A DNA stretch of 64,000 nucleotides, taken from positions 1 to 64,000 of the forward strand of contig JAWVFT010000017.1 of assembly GCA_033855775.1 (NCBI GenBank). Reading direction: 5' to 3'. The notes under the pieces were generated by a model that was given only the letters and a program-made list of their open reading frames with translations, was not told the DNA's origin and ran no database searches. The position numbers and the translations under genes were made by a program. Numbering within the stretch: position 1 is the first letter of the stretch; each line of letters opens with the position of its first letter. Positions 34,161-41,719 of this stretch are shown in pieces. This DNA is from DASVTR01 sp033855775. GTDB taxonomy: Bacteria; Acidobacteriota; Blastocatellia; Pyrinomonadales; Pyrinomonadaceae.

Positions 34161-34520
34161 ATGATTCCTGCCGTGCCTTTGCCGCAGAACAGTGAGATAC
34201 GAACTCCGGTCGAAGTGAAGCTGAAGACGGAGTGGCGTTACGAGACGAGCGCTCGCGCCTTCGTCTCGGACGCGGGCGAGCGCTTCAAGCCGGGGAACGA
34301 ACTGCCGAAGGGAAGCCGGATAGTTTATAAAGTTCCGTCCTTGGCGCAGGCCGAGCGGAGCAAGCTCTCCGAGGACGAAAGGAATCTTCAACTTTACCTG
34401 CAAGTGATTTTGCCGGCGGGTGAATCGCCAGCCGACTACGTGGCCGCGATTCGCCGCTGGCCTCCGGTCGCGGACGCTCGCCTGCCTCCCGAAATCAGCT
34501 TGCCCATGCAACTCTCTTGA
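34161..34520 (+). CDS. Small protein encoded behind the S8 peptidase
   Basis: A 119-residue protein of unrecognised family. It is soluble, with alternating charged and hydrophobic residues (VKLKTEWRYETSARAFVSDA; DERNLQLYLQVILPAGE) and no signal peptide or cysteine. It starts 19 bp after the peptidase gene behind GAAGAG, so the two are probably one operon. It could be an inhibitor or adaptor of the peptidase, but this is a guess from position only. Confidence 0.65.
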   Translation: MIPAVPLPQNSEIRTPVEVKLKTEWRYETSARAFVSDAGERFKPGNELPKGSRIVYKVPSLAQAERSKLSEDERNLQLYLQVILPAGESPADYVAAIRRWPPVADARLPPEISLPMQLS

Positions 34521-34551
34521 GACTGTTTCGGTAGTCTCAAGAGAATTGCAT
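34506..34551. terminator. Hairpin at the end of the peptidase operon
   Basis: ATGCAA plus TCTCTTGAGACT (34506-34524) pair with AGTCTCAAGAGA plus TTGCAT (34533-34551), 18 pairs with one C-A mismatch. It overlaps the stop codon of the small gene and faces convergent ychF. Confidence 0.7.
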
Positions 34552-34633
34552 CGGCAGTGCTTATCAATCAATCATTCGTTCAAACCATTGCCAGCGCCAG
34601 CGCGGCAACGTCGCGGCTCAGCAATCGCGCGCG

Positions 34634-35734
34634 TCAGACGTTAAAGCGAAAGTTCACCACGTCGCCTTCCTGCATGACATATTCTTTGCCTTCCAATCTT
34701 AACAAACCCTGTTCGCGCGCGGCGGCGTAGGAGCCAGCCTTCAACAGTTGGTCGTAGCTGACGATTTCGGCGCGGATGAAGCCGCGTTCGATGTCCGAGT
34801 GAATGACGCCCGCCGCCTGCGGGGCGCGCGTGCCTTGCGCGATAGTCCATGCGCGCACTTCCTTCTCGCCCGCGGTGAGGAAAGACATCAATCCGAGCAG
34901 GCGATAGGCGCTCTGAATCAAGCGGTCAACGCCGCTGCCCTTGACGCCCAGGGATTCCAGATAATCCCTGCGCTCGTCGGGCGGGAGTTCGACGAGTTCG
35001 GCTTCCAACTGCGCGCAGATGATGATGCACTCGGCTGACTCTGCTTCGGCGATAGCGCGAACGGCGCGGACGTGTTCGTTCGCTTCCGCGTCCGAGAGCG
35101 TGGCCTCGTCAACGTTGGCCGCGTAGATTGTGGGCTTTAAGGTGAGCAGGAAAAAGCTGCGCGCGACGGCTCGTTCGTCGTCCGTCAGCTCGACCGTGCG
35201 CGCAGACTTGCCTTCTTCGAGCGCGGGTTGCAGCTTATCCAGCACTTCGATTTCGGAGCGCGCTTGTTTGTCGCCGCCCTTGGCAGTCTTCTGCGCGCGT
35301 TCGCGCCGTCGTTCGATGGTGGCGAGGTCTGCCAGCGCCAGTTCGATTTGAATCGTCTCTATGTCGCGCTGCGGATTGACGGAGCCTTCGACGTGAACGA
35401 TGCCCTCGTCTTCAAAGCAGCGGACGACCTGCACGACCGTATCCGTCTCGCGTATGTTGGCGAGAAACTGATTGCCGAGTCCCTCGCCCTTGCTCGCCCC
35501 GCGCACAAGCCCCGCGATGTCCAAAAACTCCACGCTCGCAGGCACGATAACGCTCGTCTTGACCAGCTTCGCCAGCGGCTCAAGCCGCTCGTCCGGCACC
35601 GGCACGACGCCCACGTTCGGCTCGATGGTAGCGAAAGGATAGTTAGCGGCCAGAGCCGCCGTCTGCGCCGTCAGCGCGTTAAAGAGAGTGGACTTGCCCA
35701 CGTTCGGCAACCCCACGATACCTGCGCGAAGCAT
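34634..35734 (-). CDS. ychF: Obg-like ATPase YchF
   Basis: YchF is a TRAFAC-class P-loop protein that hydrolyses ATP and binds ribosomes. G1 is GLPNVGKST (residues 8-16), G3 lies in LDIAGLVRGASKGEGLGNQF, the NVDE motif that confers ATP preference is in YAANVDEATL, and a TGS domain ends in MQEGDVVNFRFNV. ATG 35734 (MLRAGIVGLP) is the family start; upstream in-frame sequence is not conserved. It has 366 residues. Confidence 0.96.
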   Translation of the reverse strand: MLRAGIVGLPNVGKSTLFNALTAQTAALAANYPFATIEPNVGVVPVPDERLEPLAKLVKTSVIVPASVEFLDIAGLVRGASKGEGLGNQFLANIRETDTVVQVVRCFEDEGIVHVEGSVNPQRDIETIQIELALADLATIERRRERAQKTAKGGDKQARSEIEVLDKLQPALEEGKSARTVELTDDERAVARSFFLLTLKPTIYAANVDEATLSDAEANEHVRAVRAIAEAESAECIIICAQLEAELVELPPDERRDYLESLGVKGSGVDRLIQSAYRLLGLMSFLTAGEKEVRAWTIAQGTRAPQAAGVIHSDIERGFIRAEIVSYDQLLKAGSYAAAREQGLLRLEGKEYVMQEGDVVNFRFNV

Positions 35735-35935
35735 AAAAGATAACCCCTCAAAGAATCTCGAAACCGCGGCAGCCGCCCCACCCCTCAACACAAACTTCCA
35801 CATGACGCCCGCCGCCGGAAAATCCTTGCTCAACAAAACATCAAACTCTGCCACCTACTGCTATGACTTGTCCAGCCCGCGCGAGCCTCCGCCCTCAACC
35901 AATCATCACTGCGCCTCGCGCAACTCTCATCCGAG

Positions 35936-36166
35936 ACTGTCTCAGCTTCAACTGACCTCAGATTACTTTCAACTAGCCTCAGATTGCTCTCATCTCATCT
36001 CAGATTACTCTCGTCTGAACTCAGATTACTCCAATCTGAACTCAGACTGCTCCAATCTGAACTCAGATTACTCTCGTCTTATCTCAGATTGCTCTAATCT
36101 GGACTCAGATTGCTCCAATCTGGACTCAGATTACTCCAATCTGAGTCCAGATTACTCCAATCTGAG
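35936..36166. repeat. Tandem array of eleven 21-bp units with internal dyads
   Basis: Ten units of 21 bp run from 35957 to 36166, preceded by a degenerate one from 35936. The consensus is CTCAGATTACTCCAATCTGA plus one base. Most units contain CAGATT facing AATCTG, so each can form a small hairpin or bind a symmetric protein. 21 is three times seven, matching the heptad elements. The array fills most of the 614-bp gap between ychF and the FN3 gene, and I see no gene in that gap. Confidence 0.9.
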
Positions 36167-36348
36167 TCGCTGAACATGGCCGCCAGCGTCTCCGACTATC
36201 GGTTCAAAAGATTTATTTGCAATATTTAGCGAAAAATATTAGGCTTTGCGGCAGACTCATGGATGAGCGAACCAGCAGGTTCTGAGCGCAGGCCGCATTA
36301 ACCCTTCACAAGCCGTTAACCTAGCCCGTGCAGACTGGAGAATTTGAA

Positions 36349-36972
36349 ATGGCAAGCATTAAACTCAATCTCAGCAAACTTACCATCAGCGGGAAACTCG
36401 ACCTTGCCAAGCAAATCATCAACGCGATGACCGGCAACTCGAATTTCACCACACCCAACCCAACGCTGGCGCAGCTTACGACCGCCGCCAATAACCTTGA
36501 AGCGGCCCGCGACGAAGTGCTCGCCCTGCGCGCCCAAGCCAAAAACAAGACCGTCATTCAGGAACAACTCGAAGACGCGCTCGAAAAGCTCTTGACGCAG
36601 CTTGCCAGCTACGTCGAAAACATCAGCGCCAACGACCCGGCCATCATCACCAGCGCCGGGATGGACATCAGGGCGGCGGCCACGCCCATCGGCCCACTCG
36701 CCCCGCCCTCACGCTTCAACACCACCACCGGCGACAGCGACGGCGAAATAGACGCCAGTTGGAACTCCGACCCCGGCGCCAAAAGCTACGTCATCGAGAC
36801 AAGCACACAAGGCCCACCCGCCGCCGTCTGGACACAAGCCAAAACCACCACCAAATCCAAAGAAACTATCACCGGCCTCCAGAGCGGCCAACGCTACTGG
36901 TTCCGCGTCGCCGCCATCGGCGCCACCGGCCAATCCGGCTGGAGCGACATCTCCACCCGCATCGCTCCCTAA
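36349..36972 (+). CDS. Protein with helical N-terminus and fibronectin type III domain
   Basis: A 207-residue protein. Residues 1 to about 110 are helical with a repeated leucine pattern (LAQLTTAANNLEAARDEVLA). Residues about 118-207 form one FN3 domain (ASWNSDPGAKSYVIETS, GLQSGQRYWFRVAAIGATG, GWSDISTRIAP). No signal peptide is evident. ATG 36349 follows GGAGAATTTGA. It is monocistronic with a terminator downstream. Its function is unknown; FN3 domains usually mediate protein contacts. Confidence 0.8.
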   Translation: MASIKLNLSKLTISGKLDLAKQIINAMTGNSNFTTPNPTLAQLTTAANNLEAARDEVLALRAQAKNKTVIQEQLEDALEKLLTQLASYVENISANDPAIITSAGMDIRAAATPIGPLAPPSRFNTTTGDSDGEIDASWNSDPGAKSYVIETSTQGPPAAVWTQAKTTTKSKETITGLQSGQRYWFRVAAIGATGQSGWSDISTRIAP

Positions 36973-37039
36973 AACCCTTTAACCCCTCAAACAAGAGTTT
37001 GAAGGCATCACCCTGACACACAACAGGACACAAACAACA

Positions 37040-37071
37040 GACGCGGCGACAGTATCATCTGTCGCCGCGTC
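37040..37071. terminator. Bidirectional terminator between the FN3 gene and the AT-rich cassette
   Basis: GACGCGGCGACAG (37040-37052) and CTGTCGCCGCGTC (37059-37071) form a perfect 13-bp stem with a 6-base loop. It lies between convergent genes. Confidence 0.8.
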
Positions 37072-37104
37072 CTCATCTCTTTCCGAAACACATACAGCGC
37101 GCGG

Positions 37105-37563
37105 TTATAATATCGCACTAGCCTTGCGAAGCGCGCTCTCCGCGTCATTCATGCGAATATCAAGCTCAAAACGCTTGCCGAAGCTCAGTCCGCCATGATC
37201 TTCCAGTGCTGATGCTCTCTCTACAATCCGTTTAAGTTGTGAGGATATGCTCGCCACTTCTTTTCCTACTAACCTCTCTCTTTGAAAAGCCAGGTAGAGC
37301 AAAAGTATCATTACCGGCACACTTGATATCAATGCTATGGAAACATAATGAAACTGTGATGTCCAAAAGAATAAGGCGCTATAAATAAGTAAGAATAAAA
37401 TGTAAGCCCATAGATATGGGCGATATCTATTGCTCTTAAGTTGCTCTGTTTTATCCGTTAATTTTGCGGAATATTCGATGAGCAAAGCAATGGTTACTTC
37501 TGTCGGGTCAGACACGTTGACCGATGTATAGGTAGTTTCAGGTTTGAAAGATGAAGTAGCCAC
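37105..37563 (-). CDS. Two-helix membrane protein paired with a G-domain protein
   Basis: A 152-residue protein starting with GTG at 37563, 8 bases after the stop of the upstream G-domain gene. Two adjacent membrane helices (about 50-68, YLWAYILFLLIYSALFFW, and 73-93) are followed by a helical cytosolic tail of about 58 residues. The architecture recalls two-helix effectors such as SLATT proteins, but no sequence motif proves that. Base composition is clearly more AT-rich than the surroundings, suggesting transfer. Confidence 0.72.
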   Translation of the reverse strand: MATSSFKPETTYTSVNVSDPTEVTIALLIEYSAKLTDKTEQLKSNRYRPYLWAYILFLLIYSALFFWTSQFHYVSIALISSVPVMILLLYLAFQRERLVGKEVASISSQLKRIVERASALEDHGGLSFGKRFELDIRMNDAESALRKASAIL

Positions 37564-37571
37564 AGCAATCT

Positions 37572-38396
37572 CTATTTGCGGGCGAAACTGTTGACGTTTT
37601 CCAGTAATTGCTGCAAGTGCACGTACTGTATGTTCTGGTCGTATCCACCCGTCGTCGGAGCCAACAACTCGCCCGCGTCCGTCGTCAGATTATTAATAAC
37701 GAGCGAAGCTGATAAGTATTCGTGCGAGAAATGCTGCGCCCCGCGTTCATGCTTAATCCGCTCGATGAAATTATTATACTCTCCTTCCGCGTAATATTGT
37801 TGAACTTTTAATCGCTCGTTCCACCAGAGGTCTTGCTTGGTGACTAAAGTTATCATCCAGATTTTCCCCGGAGCATCCAGCAGGCGTGGCGTTAAGTCCT
37901 CTATAATTTTCAACTCTCTTTTTCTGCAAGCTTCCAGATAGGCAGCAAGGAACTCGTCCTTCGTCATGCCGGGCTTGAAATATTCAGTCTCTGCGTAGCT
38001 CGCCTCCAAAAAGGAATGATGCCCCCATGAGACGACGTTGATAACGCCTCCCGATGTTCCCTTTGACAAACTCCGGTAAAGAGCAGGCCATGTCTCAATA
38101 GTGCGCCGCGGTTGCCCCGGAGGAACGAGCAGCTTGCAAACCAAGTCTCCCTTCAAAGCATACTTTTCCATTTCGATGGACTGCTTGTACGTGCCTGTAT
38201 TAACTCCTAAATTAAGCTGGCCCGCCAGAAATTGCCCGACCGTCGTTTTGCCTGTTCCTCCAGGCCCAAAGATAGCTACCTGCAATTTGCCGTGAGTGAG
38301 CCAGTACCGCACCTTTCTTAACGCTGGCATTAATTTGTTTCTATGCTCAAAAGTTGTCAGGCCCAAGCCTGCAATAGTTGCCGGGTCAATAAACAT
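37572..38396 (-). CDS. G-domain (P-loop) protein, possible regulator of a membrane effector
   Basis: A 274-residue protein. Walker A is GPGGTGKTT (44-52). PPGQPR (92-97) sits where G3 would be, but without the usual Asp. TKQD (186-189) matches the G4 motif, and SA (230-231 region) could be G5. So it looks like a divergent GTPase rather than an AAA protein. ATG 38396 follows GAGAGGAACGCC. It is coupled to the downstream two-helix membrane gene. The cassette is AT-rich relative to its neighbours. Family not recognised. Confidence 0.72.
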   Translation of the reverse strand: MFIDPATIAGLGLTTFEHRNKLMPALRKVRYWLTHGKLQVAIFGPGGTGKTTVGQFLAGQLNLGVNTGTYKQSIEMEKYALKGDLVCKLLVPPGQPRRTIETWPALYRSLSKGTSGGVINVVSWGHHSFLEASYAETEYFKPGMTKDEFLAAYLEACRKRELKIIEDLTPRLLDAPGKIWMITLVTKQDLWWNERLKVQQYYAEGEYNNFIERIKHERGAQHFSHEYLSASLVINNLTTDAGELLAPTTGGYDQNIQYVHLQQLLENVNSFARK

Positions 38397-38527
38397 TTGG
38401 CGTTCCTCTCACGGGCAATATATCCATTGCTATCTAAAAGCCACACAGCTAATACAGCAACTCTGCCCGAACTTCAAGAGATAACTTGAGCGCAAGGAAG
38501 CGCGTCGCGGATTCTGCTCTGCGGGCT

Positions 38528-38558
38528 TTGCAACAAAGGGGCTTGGTGCGCGTATAAT
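38528..38558 (+). promoter_or_regulatory. Possible promoter of the TldD gene
   Basis: A perfect TATAAT at 38553-38558 has TTGCAA at 38528-38533 with a 19-bp spacer, which is long. It lies about 72 bases before the ATG. Confidence 0.4.
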
Positions 38559-38630
38559 CAGGGCTGACCTGAAAGTTCGCTTCTGTTTTATCCAGACCTA
38601 CAGCTTTTAAGAAGAGCGGAGACTTGACTG

Positions 38631-40100
38631 ATGAAAGAATTGGCCGATGTCGCCTTGAATGTCGCCCGGCAGCGGGGCGCGTCTTATGCGGATGTGCGGA
38701 TTGTGCGAACGCTTAACCAGTTTGTGACGACCAGAGAGAAGCGTGTTGAGAATGTGACGAACACGGAATCGTTCGGCTTTGGCGTGCGCGTGCTGGTGGA
38801 CGGCGTGTGGGGCTTTGCCGCTTCGAGCAAGTTGGAGAAGGAAGAGATAGCGCGCGTTGCAGAGCGGGCCGTCGCCATCGCCAAGGCTAACAGCGCTATC
38901 CGGCGCACGCGCATCACGCTCGTCGCGGTCGAGAAGTATCCGAACGCGAAGTTTAAGACGCCGGTCGAGCGCGACCCCTTCACCGTGCCGCTCTCAGAGA
39001 AGGCCGACTATCTGTTGAAGGTCAACGCGGAGGCGGGGAAGATTAAGGGGCCGGGGCCGATGTTCGTCAACTCCAATATGTTCTTCACGAAGGAGGAGAA
39101 GTTCTTCGCCTCGACCGAAGGCTCCGACATCGAGCAGGTCTTGATTCGCTCGTTCCCGAGTTTCACGGTCACGTCCGTCAATCCTGTGACGGGACGCTTC
39201 GAGCAGCGTTCGAGCTTAGGGTCGCCCATCGGCAAGGGCTACGAGACGGTCGCCGAATACGACCTCATCGGCGAAGCCCCACGCGCCGCAGAGCAGGCCG
39301 TGCAGAAGCATACCGCGAAGCCGGTCGAACCGGGCCGCAAAGATTTAGTCCTGCACCCGACGCATCTCTGGCTGACGATTCATGAATCCATAGGGCATCC
39401 GACCGAGCTAGACCGCGTGCTCGGCTTTGAGGCCAACTACGCAGGCACCTCTTTTGCCACGCGCGAGAAGTTGGGCAAGTTTCAGTACGGCTCGAAGTTC
39501 GTCCAGATTAAAGGCGACAAGACGCAGGCGGGCGGCCTTGCGACCTGCGGGTGGGACGACGACGGCGTGAAGACCATCGAGTGGGACATCATCAAGGACG
39601 GCGTGCTCGTCAGTTATCAAACCGTGCGCGACAACGCAGGGCTTATCGGCCTCAAACATTCGCACGGCGCGGCCTACGCGGACAGTTGGGGCTCCGTCGC
39701 TTTCCAGCGCATGCCGAACGTCTCCCTGATGCCCGCCGCGGGCAAGCAAAGCATCAGCGCCGATGACCTCATCGCAGACGTGAAGGACGGCATCTACATC
39801 GAAGGCGACGGCTCTTTCTCCATCGACCAGCAACGCTACAACTTCCAATTCGGCGGGCAGGTCTTCTGGGAAATCAAGAACGGCAAGAAGGTGGGCTTGC
39901 TCCGCGATGTCGCCTATCAATCGCGCACGCCCGATTTCTGGAACAACTGCGACGGCGTTGGCTCCAAAGAGCACTACAGCCTCGGCGGCTCCTACTTCGA
40001 CGGCAAGGGCGAACCCTCGCAATCCAACGCCGTCTCGCACGGCTGCCCCCCGGCCCGCTTCCGCCGCATCAACGTCATCAATACAGGGCGCAAGATTTAA
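38631..40100 (+). CDS. tldD: TldD-family metallopeptidase
   Basis: TldD forms with TldE a zinc peptidase known for processing microcin B17 and CcdA in E. coli. The zinc motif HESIGH is at residues 251-256 in LTIHESIGHPTELDR. The N-terminal region has RGASYADVRIVRTLNQFVT, and the C-terminus has the conserved GCPPARFRR stretch. It has 489 residues. It is followed by the TldE gene, separated by a heptad element. Genomic target unknown. Confidence 0.93.
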   Translation: MKELADVALNVARQRGASYADVRIVRTLNQFVTTREKRVENVTNTESFGFGVRVLVDGVWGFAASSKLEKEEIARVAERAVAIAKANSAIRRTRITLVAVEKYPNAKFKTPVERDPFTVPLSEKADYLLKVNAEAGKIKGPGPMFVNSNMFFTKEEKFFASTEGSDIEQVLIRSFPSFTVTSVNPVTGRFEQRSSLGSPIGKGYETVAEYDLIGEAPRAAEQAVQKHTAKPVEPGRKDLVLHPTHLWLTIHESIGHPTELDRVLGFEANYAGTSFATREKLGKFQYGSKFVQIKGDKTQAGGLATCGWDDDGVKTIEWDIIKDGVLVSYQTVRDNAGLIGLKHSHGAAYADSWGSVAFQRMPNVSLMPAAGKQSISADDLIADVKDGIYIEGDGSFSIDQQRYNFQFGGQVFWEIKNGKKVGLLRDVAYQSRTPDFWNNCDGVGSKEHYSLGGSYFDGKGEPSQSNAVSHGCPPARFRRINVINTGRKI

Positions 40101-40104
40101 GAGC

Positions 40105-40207
40105 AGTGATGAGTGACAAGTGATGAGTGACAAGTTAAAGCCAAATACTTAGAACTCATAGTTCGTTGCTTGTTCTTGCTTGTTACTCGTCACTTGTCAC
40201 TCGTAAC
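40105..40207. repeat. Heptad inverted-repeat element, tldD-tldE gap
   Basis: GTGATGA, GTGACAA, GTGATGA and GTGACAA heptads begin 6 bases after the tldD stop. GTTACTC, GTCACTT, GTCACTC and GTAACTA close the element before ATTTGAGGAG. The 45-base loop has GAACTCATAGTTCGTTGC. Confidence 0.82.
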
Positions 40208-40223
40208 TATTTGAGGAGATTTT

Positions 40224-41570
40224 ATGGCGATACTTTCGAACAGCGAGGCCGAGGCTCTGCTGAAAAAAGTTCTGGCTCTGTCGAAGGCCGACGAGTTGGA
40301 GGCGACGTTGCAGGGCGGGCGGACGGCCAACACGCGCTTCGGCGTCAATTCCGCCAACACGAGCGGCGATATAGAGAATCTGTCGCTCGTCGTCAACGCG
40401 CACTTCGGCCAGCGCGGCGGCATTGCGACGAGCAACACGCTCGACGACGCGGGCCTTGAGAGAGTCGTGCGCGCGGCGGAAGAGATTGCGCGACTGCGGC
40501 CCGAAGACCCTGAGCAGATGCCCTTCCTGCCCAGGCAGCAGTACGCGACGATTGACGCGGCCTTCGATGAAGCGACTTACAACGCGGACGCCGCGGCCCG
40601 CGCCCGCGGCATCGCCTCGACCATTGACCCTGCGCGCGAGAAGAGCCTCGTCGCCGCCGGAATCTTCGACCACGCGGGCGGCTTCACGGCCCGCGCCAAC
40701 ACCAACGGCAACTTCGGCTACAGCCGCAATACGCTCGCCTCCTACACCACGACCGTTCGCACAGGCGACGGCACAGGCTCCGGCTGGGCTTCCGCCATGT
40801 CGCATCGCATCGCCGACATCAACGCGCCAGCCATCGGCGCGCGCGCGATTCAGAAGGCGGAGCTTTCCCGAAGCGCCGTCGCCCTTGAGCCGGGCAACTA
40901 CACTGTCATTCTCGAAGCGAACGCCGTCGGCGATTTGGTCGCCAACATGCTCGGCTTCTTCGGGGCGCGGCAGGCAGACGAGGGCCGCTCGTTTCTCTCG
41001 AAGAAGGGCGGCGGCAATCGTCTCGGCGAAAAGCTCTTCGGCGATGGTGTCAACATCTACACAGACCCGAACTACGCAGCCGCTCCCGGCTCGCCCTTCG
41101 ACGGCGCGAGCCTGCCGACTCGTCGCTTCGATCTTGTCCGCGAAGGCGTCGTCAAGTATCTCAACTACAGCCGCTACTGGGCGAAGAAGCAGGGCAAGGA
41201 GCCGTCGCCGGGCGCTTCCAATCTCATCATCGAGGGCGGCAACGTCTCCATTGACGAGATGATTAAGAGCACGGAGCGCGGCATCCTCGTCACGCGGCTC
41301 TGGTACATCCGCCTCGTTGACCCGCAAAGCGTGCTCTTCACAGGACTGACGCGCGACGGCACATTCCTCGTCGAGCAGGGACGCATCAAGTCGGCCATCA
41401 GCAACTTTCGCTTCAACGAATCGCCCGTCAAGATGCTGAACAACGTCGAGGCCATGTCGCCCGTCGTGCGCATCACCGGCTCGGAGCGCGTCGGCGCGAA
41501 CCTGCCCATCCTCGCGCCCGCGCTCAAGGTGCGCGACTTCTCGTTCACCAGCTTGTCCGAAGCGGTTTAA
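40224..41570 (+). CDS. tldE: TldE/PmbA-family protein, partner of TldD
   Basis: The non-catalytic partner in TldD/E heterodimers. It has 448 residues starting MAILSNSEAEALLKKVLALS. It lacks an HExxxH zinc motif and contains GSPFDGASLPTRRFDLVREG and GILVTRLWYIRLVDPQSVL, followed by TGLTRDGTFLVEQG. The ATG follows GAGGAGATTTT. It directly follows tldD, as expected for an obligate pair. Confidence 0.92.
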   Translation: MAILSNSEAEALLKKVLALSKADELEATLQGGRTANTRFGVNSANTSGDIENLSLVVNAHFGQRGGIATSNTLDDAGLERVVRAAEEIARLRPEDPEQMPFLPRQQYATIDAAFDEATYNADAAARARGIASTIDPAREKSLVAAGIFDHAGGFTARANTNGNFGYSRNTLASYTTTVRTGDGTGSGWASAMSHRIADINAPAIGARAIQKAELSRSAVALEPGNYTVILEANAVGDLVANMLGFFGARQADEGRSFLSKKGGGNRLGEKLFGDGVNIYTDPNYAAAPGSPFDGASLPTRRFDLVREGVVKYLNYSRYWAKKQGKEPSPGASNLIIEGGNVSIDEMIKSTERGILVTRLWYIRLVDPQSVLFTGLTRDGTFLVEQGRIKSAISNFRFNESPVKMLNNVEAMSPVVRITGSERVGANLPILAPALKVRDFSFTSLSEAV

Positions 41571-41572
41571 TC

Positions 41573-41716
41573 AAGGATGACGACGGCAATGATGAAGGAT
41601 GAAAGCAGAGCTACTGCGGTTGAAGTTGAGCAGCATTGAAGTTGAGCAGCGTTGAAATTGAGTAGCCGCGCTTTCATCCCTCGTCCTTCCGTTTTCATCC
41701 CTCGTCCCTCGTCCCT
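41573..41716. repeat. Heptad inverted-repeat element of GATGAAAG type
   Basis: The left arm is AAGGATG, ACGACGG, CAATGAT, GAAGGAT. The right arm is TTTCATC, CCTCGTC, CTTCCGT, TTTCATC, CCTCGTC, CCTCGTC. Between them the 16-bp unit TTGAAGTTGAGCAGCA occurs three times with small changes. It ends just before the next ATG at 41720. Confidence 0.75.
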
Positions 41717-41719
41717 TTT

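Noticed and set aside
35936..36166. The 21-bp array as a plasmid-type iteron origin
   Set aside because: Unit size fits iterons, but there is no replication initiator, AT-rich melting region or partition gene nearby and the surroundings are chromosomal.
35688..36173. Plus-strand open frame of heptapeptide repeats (SDYSNLN) over the 21-bp array
   Set aside because: The periodicity is a consequence of the 21-bp DNA repeat. The frame begins inside ychF antisense sequence, has no ribosome-binding site and matches no family.
37105..38396. Naming the AT-rich cassette as a known anti-phage system
   Set aside because: No motif links either protein to a described system. Only architecture and composition support the idea, so it is kept as a hypothesis.
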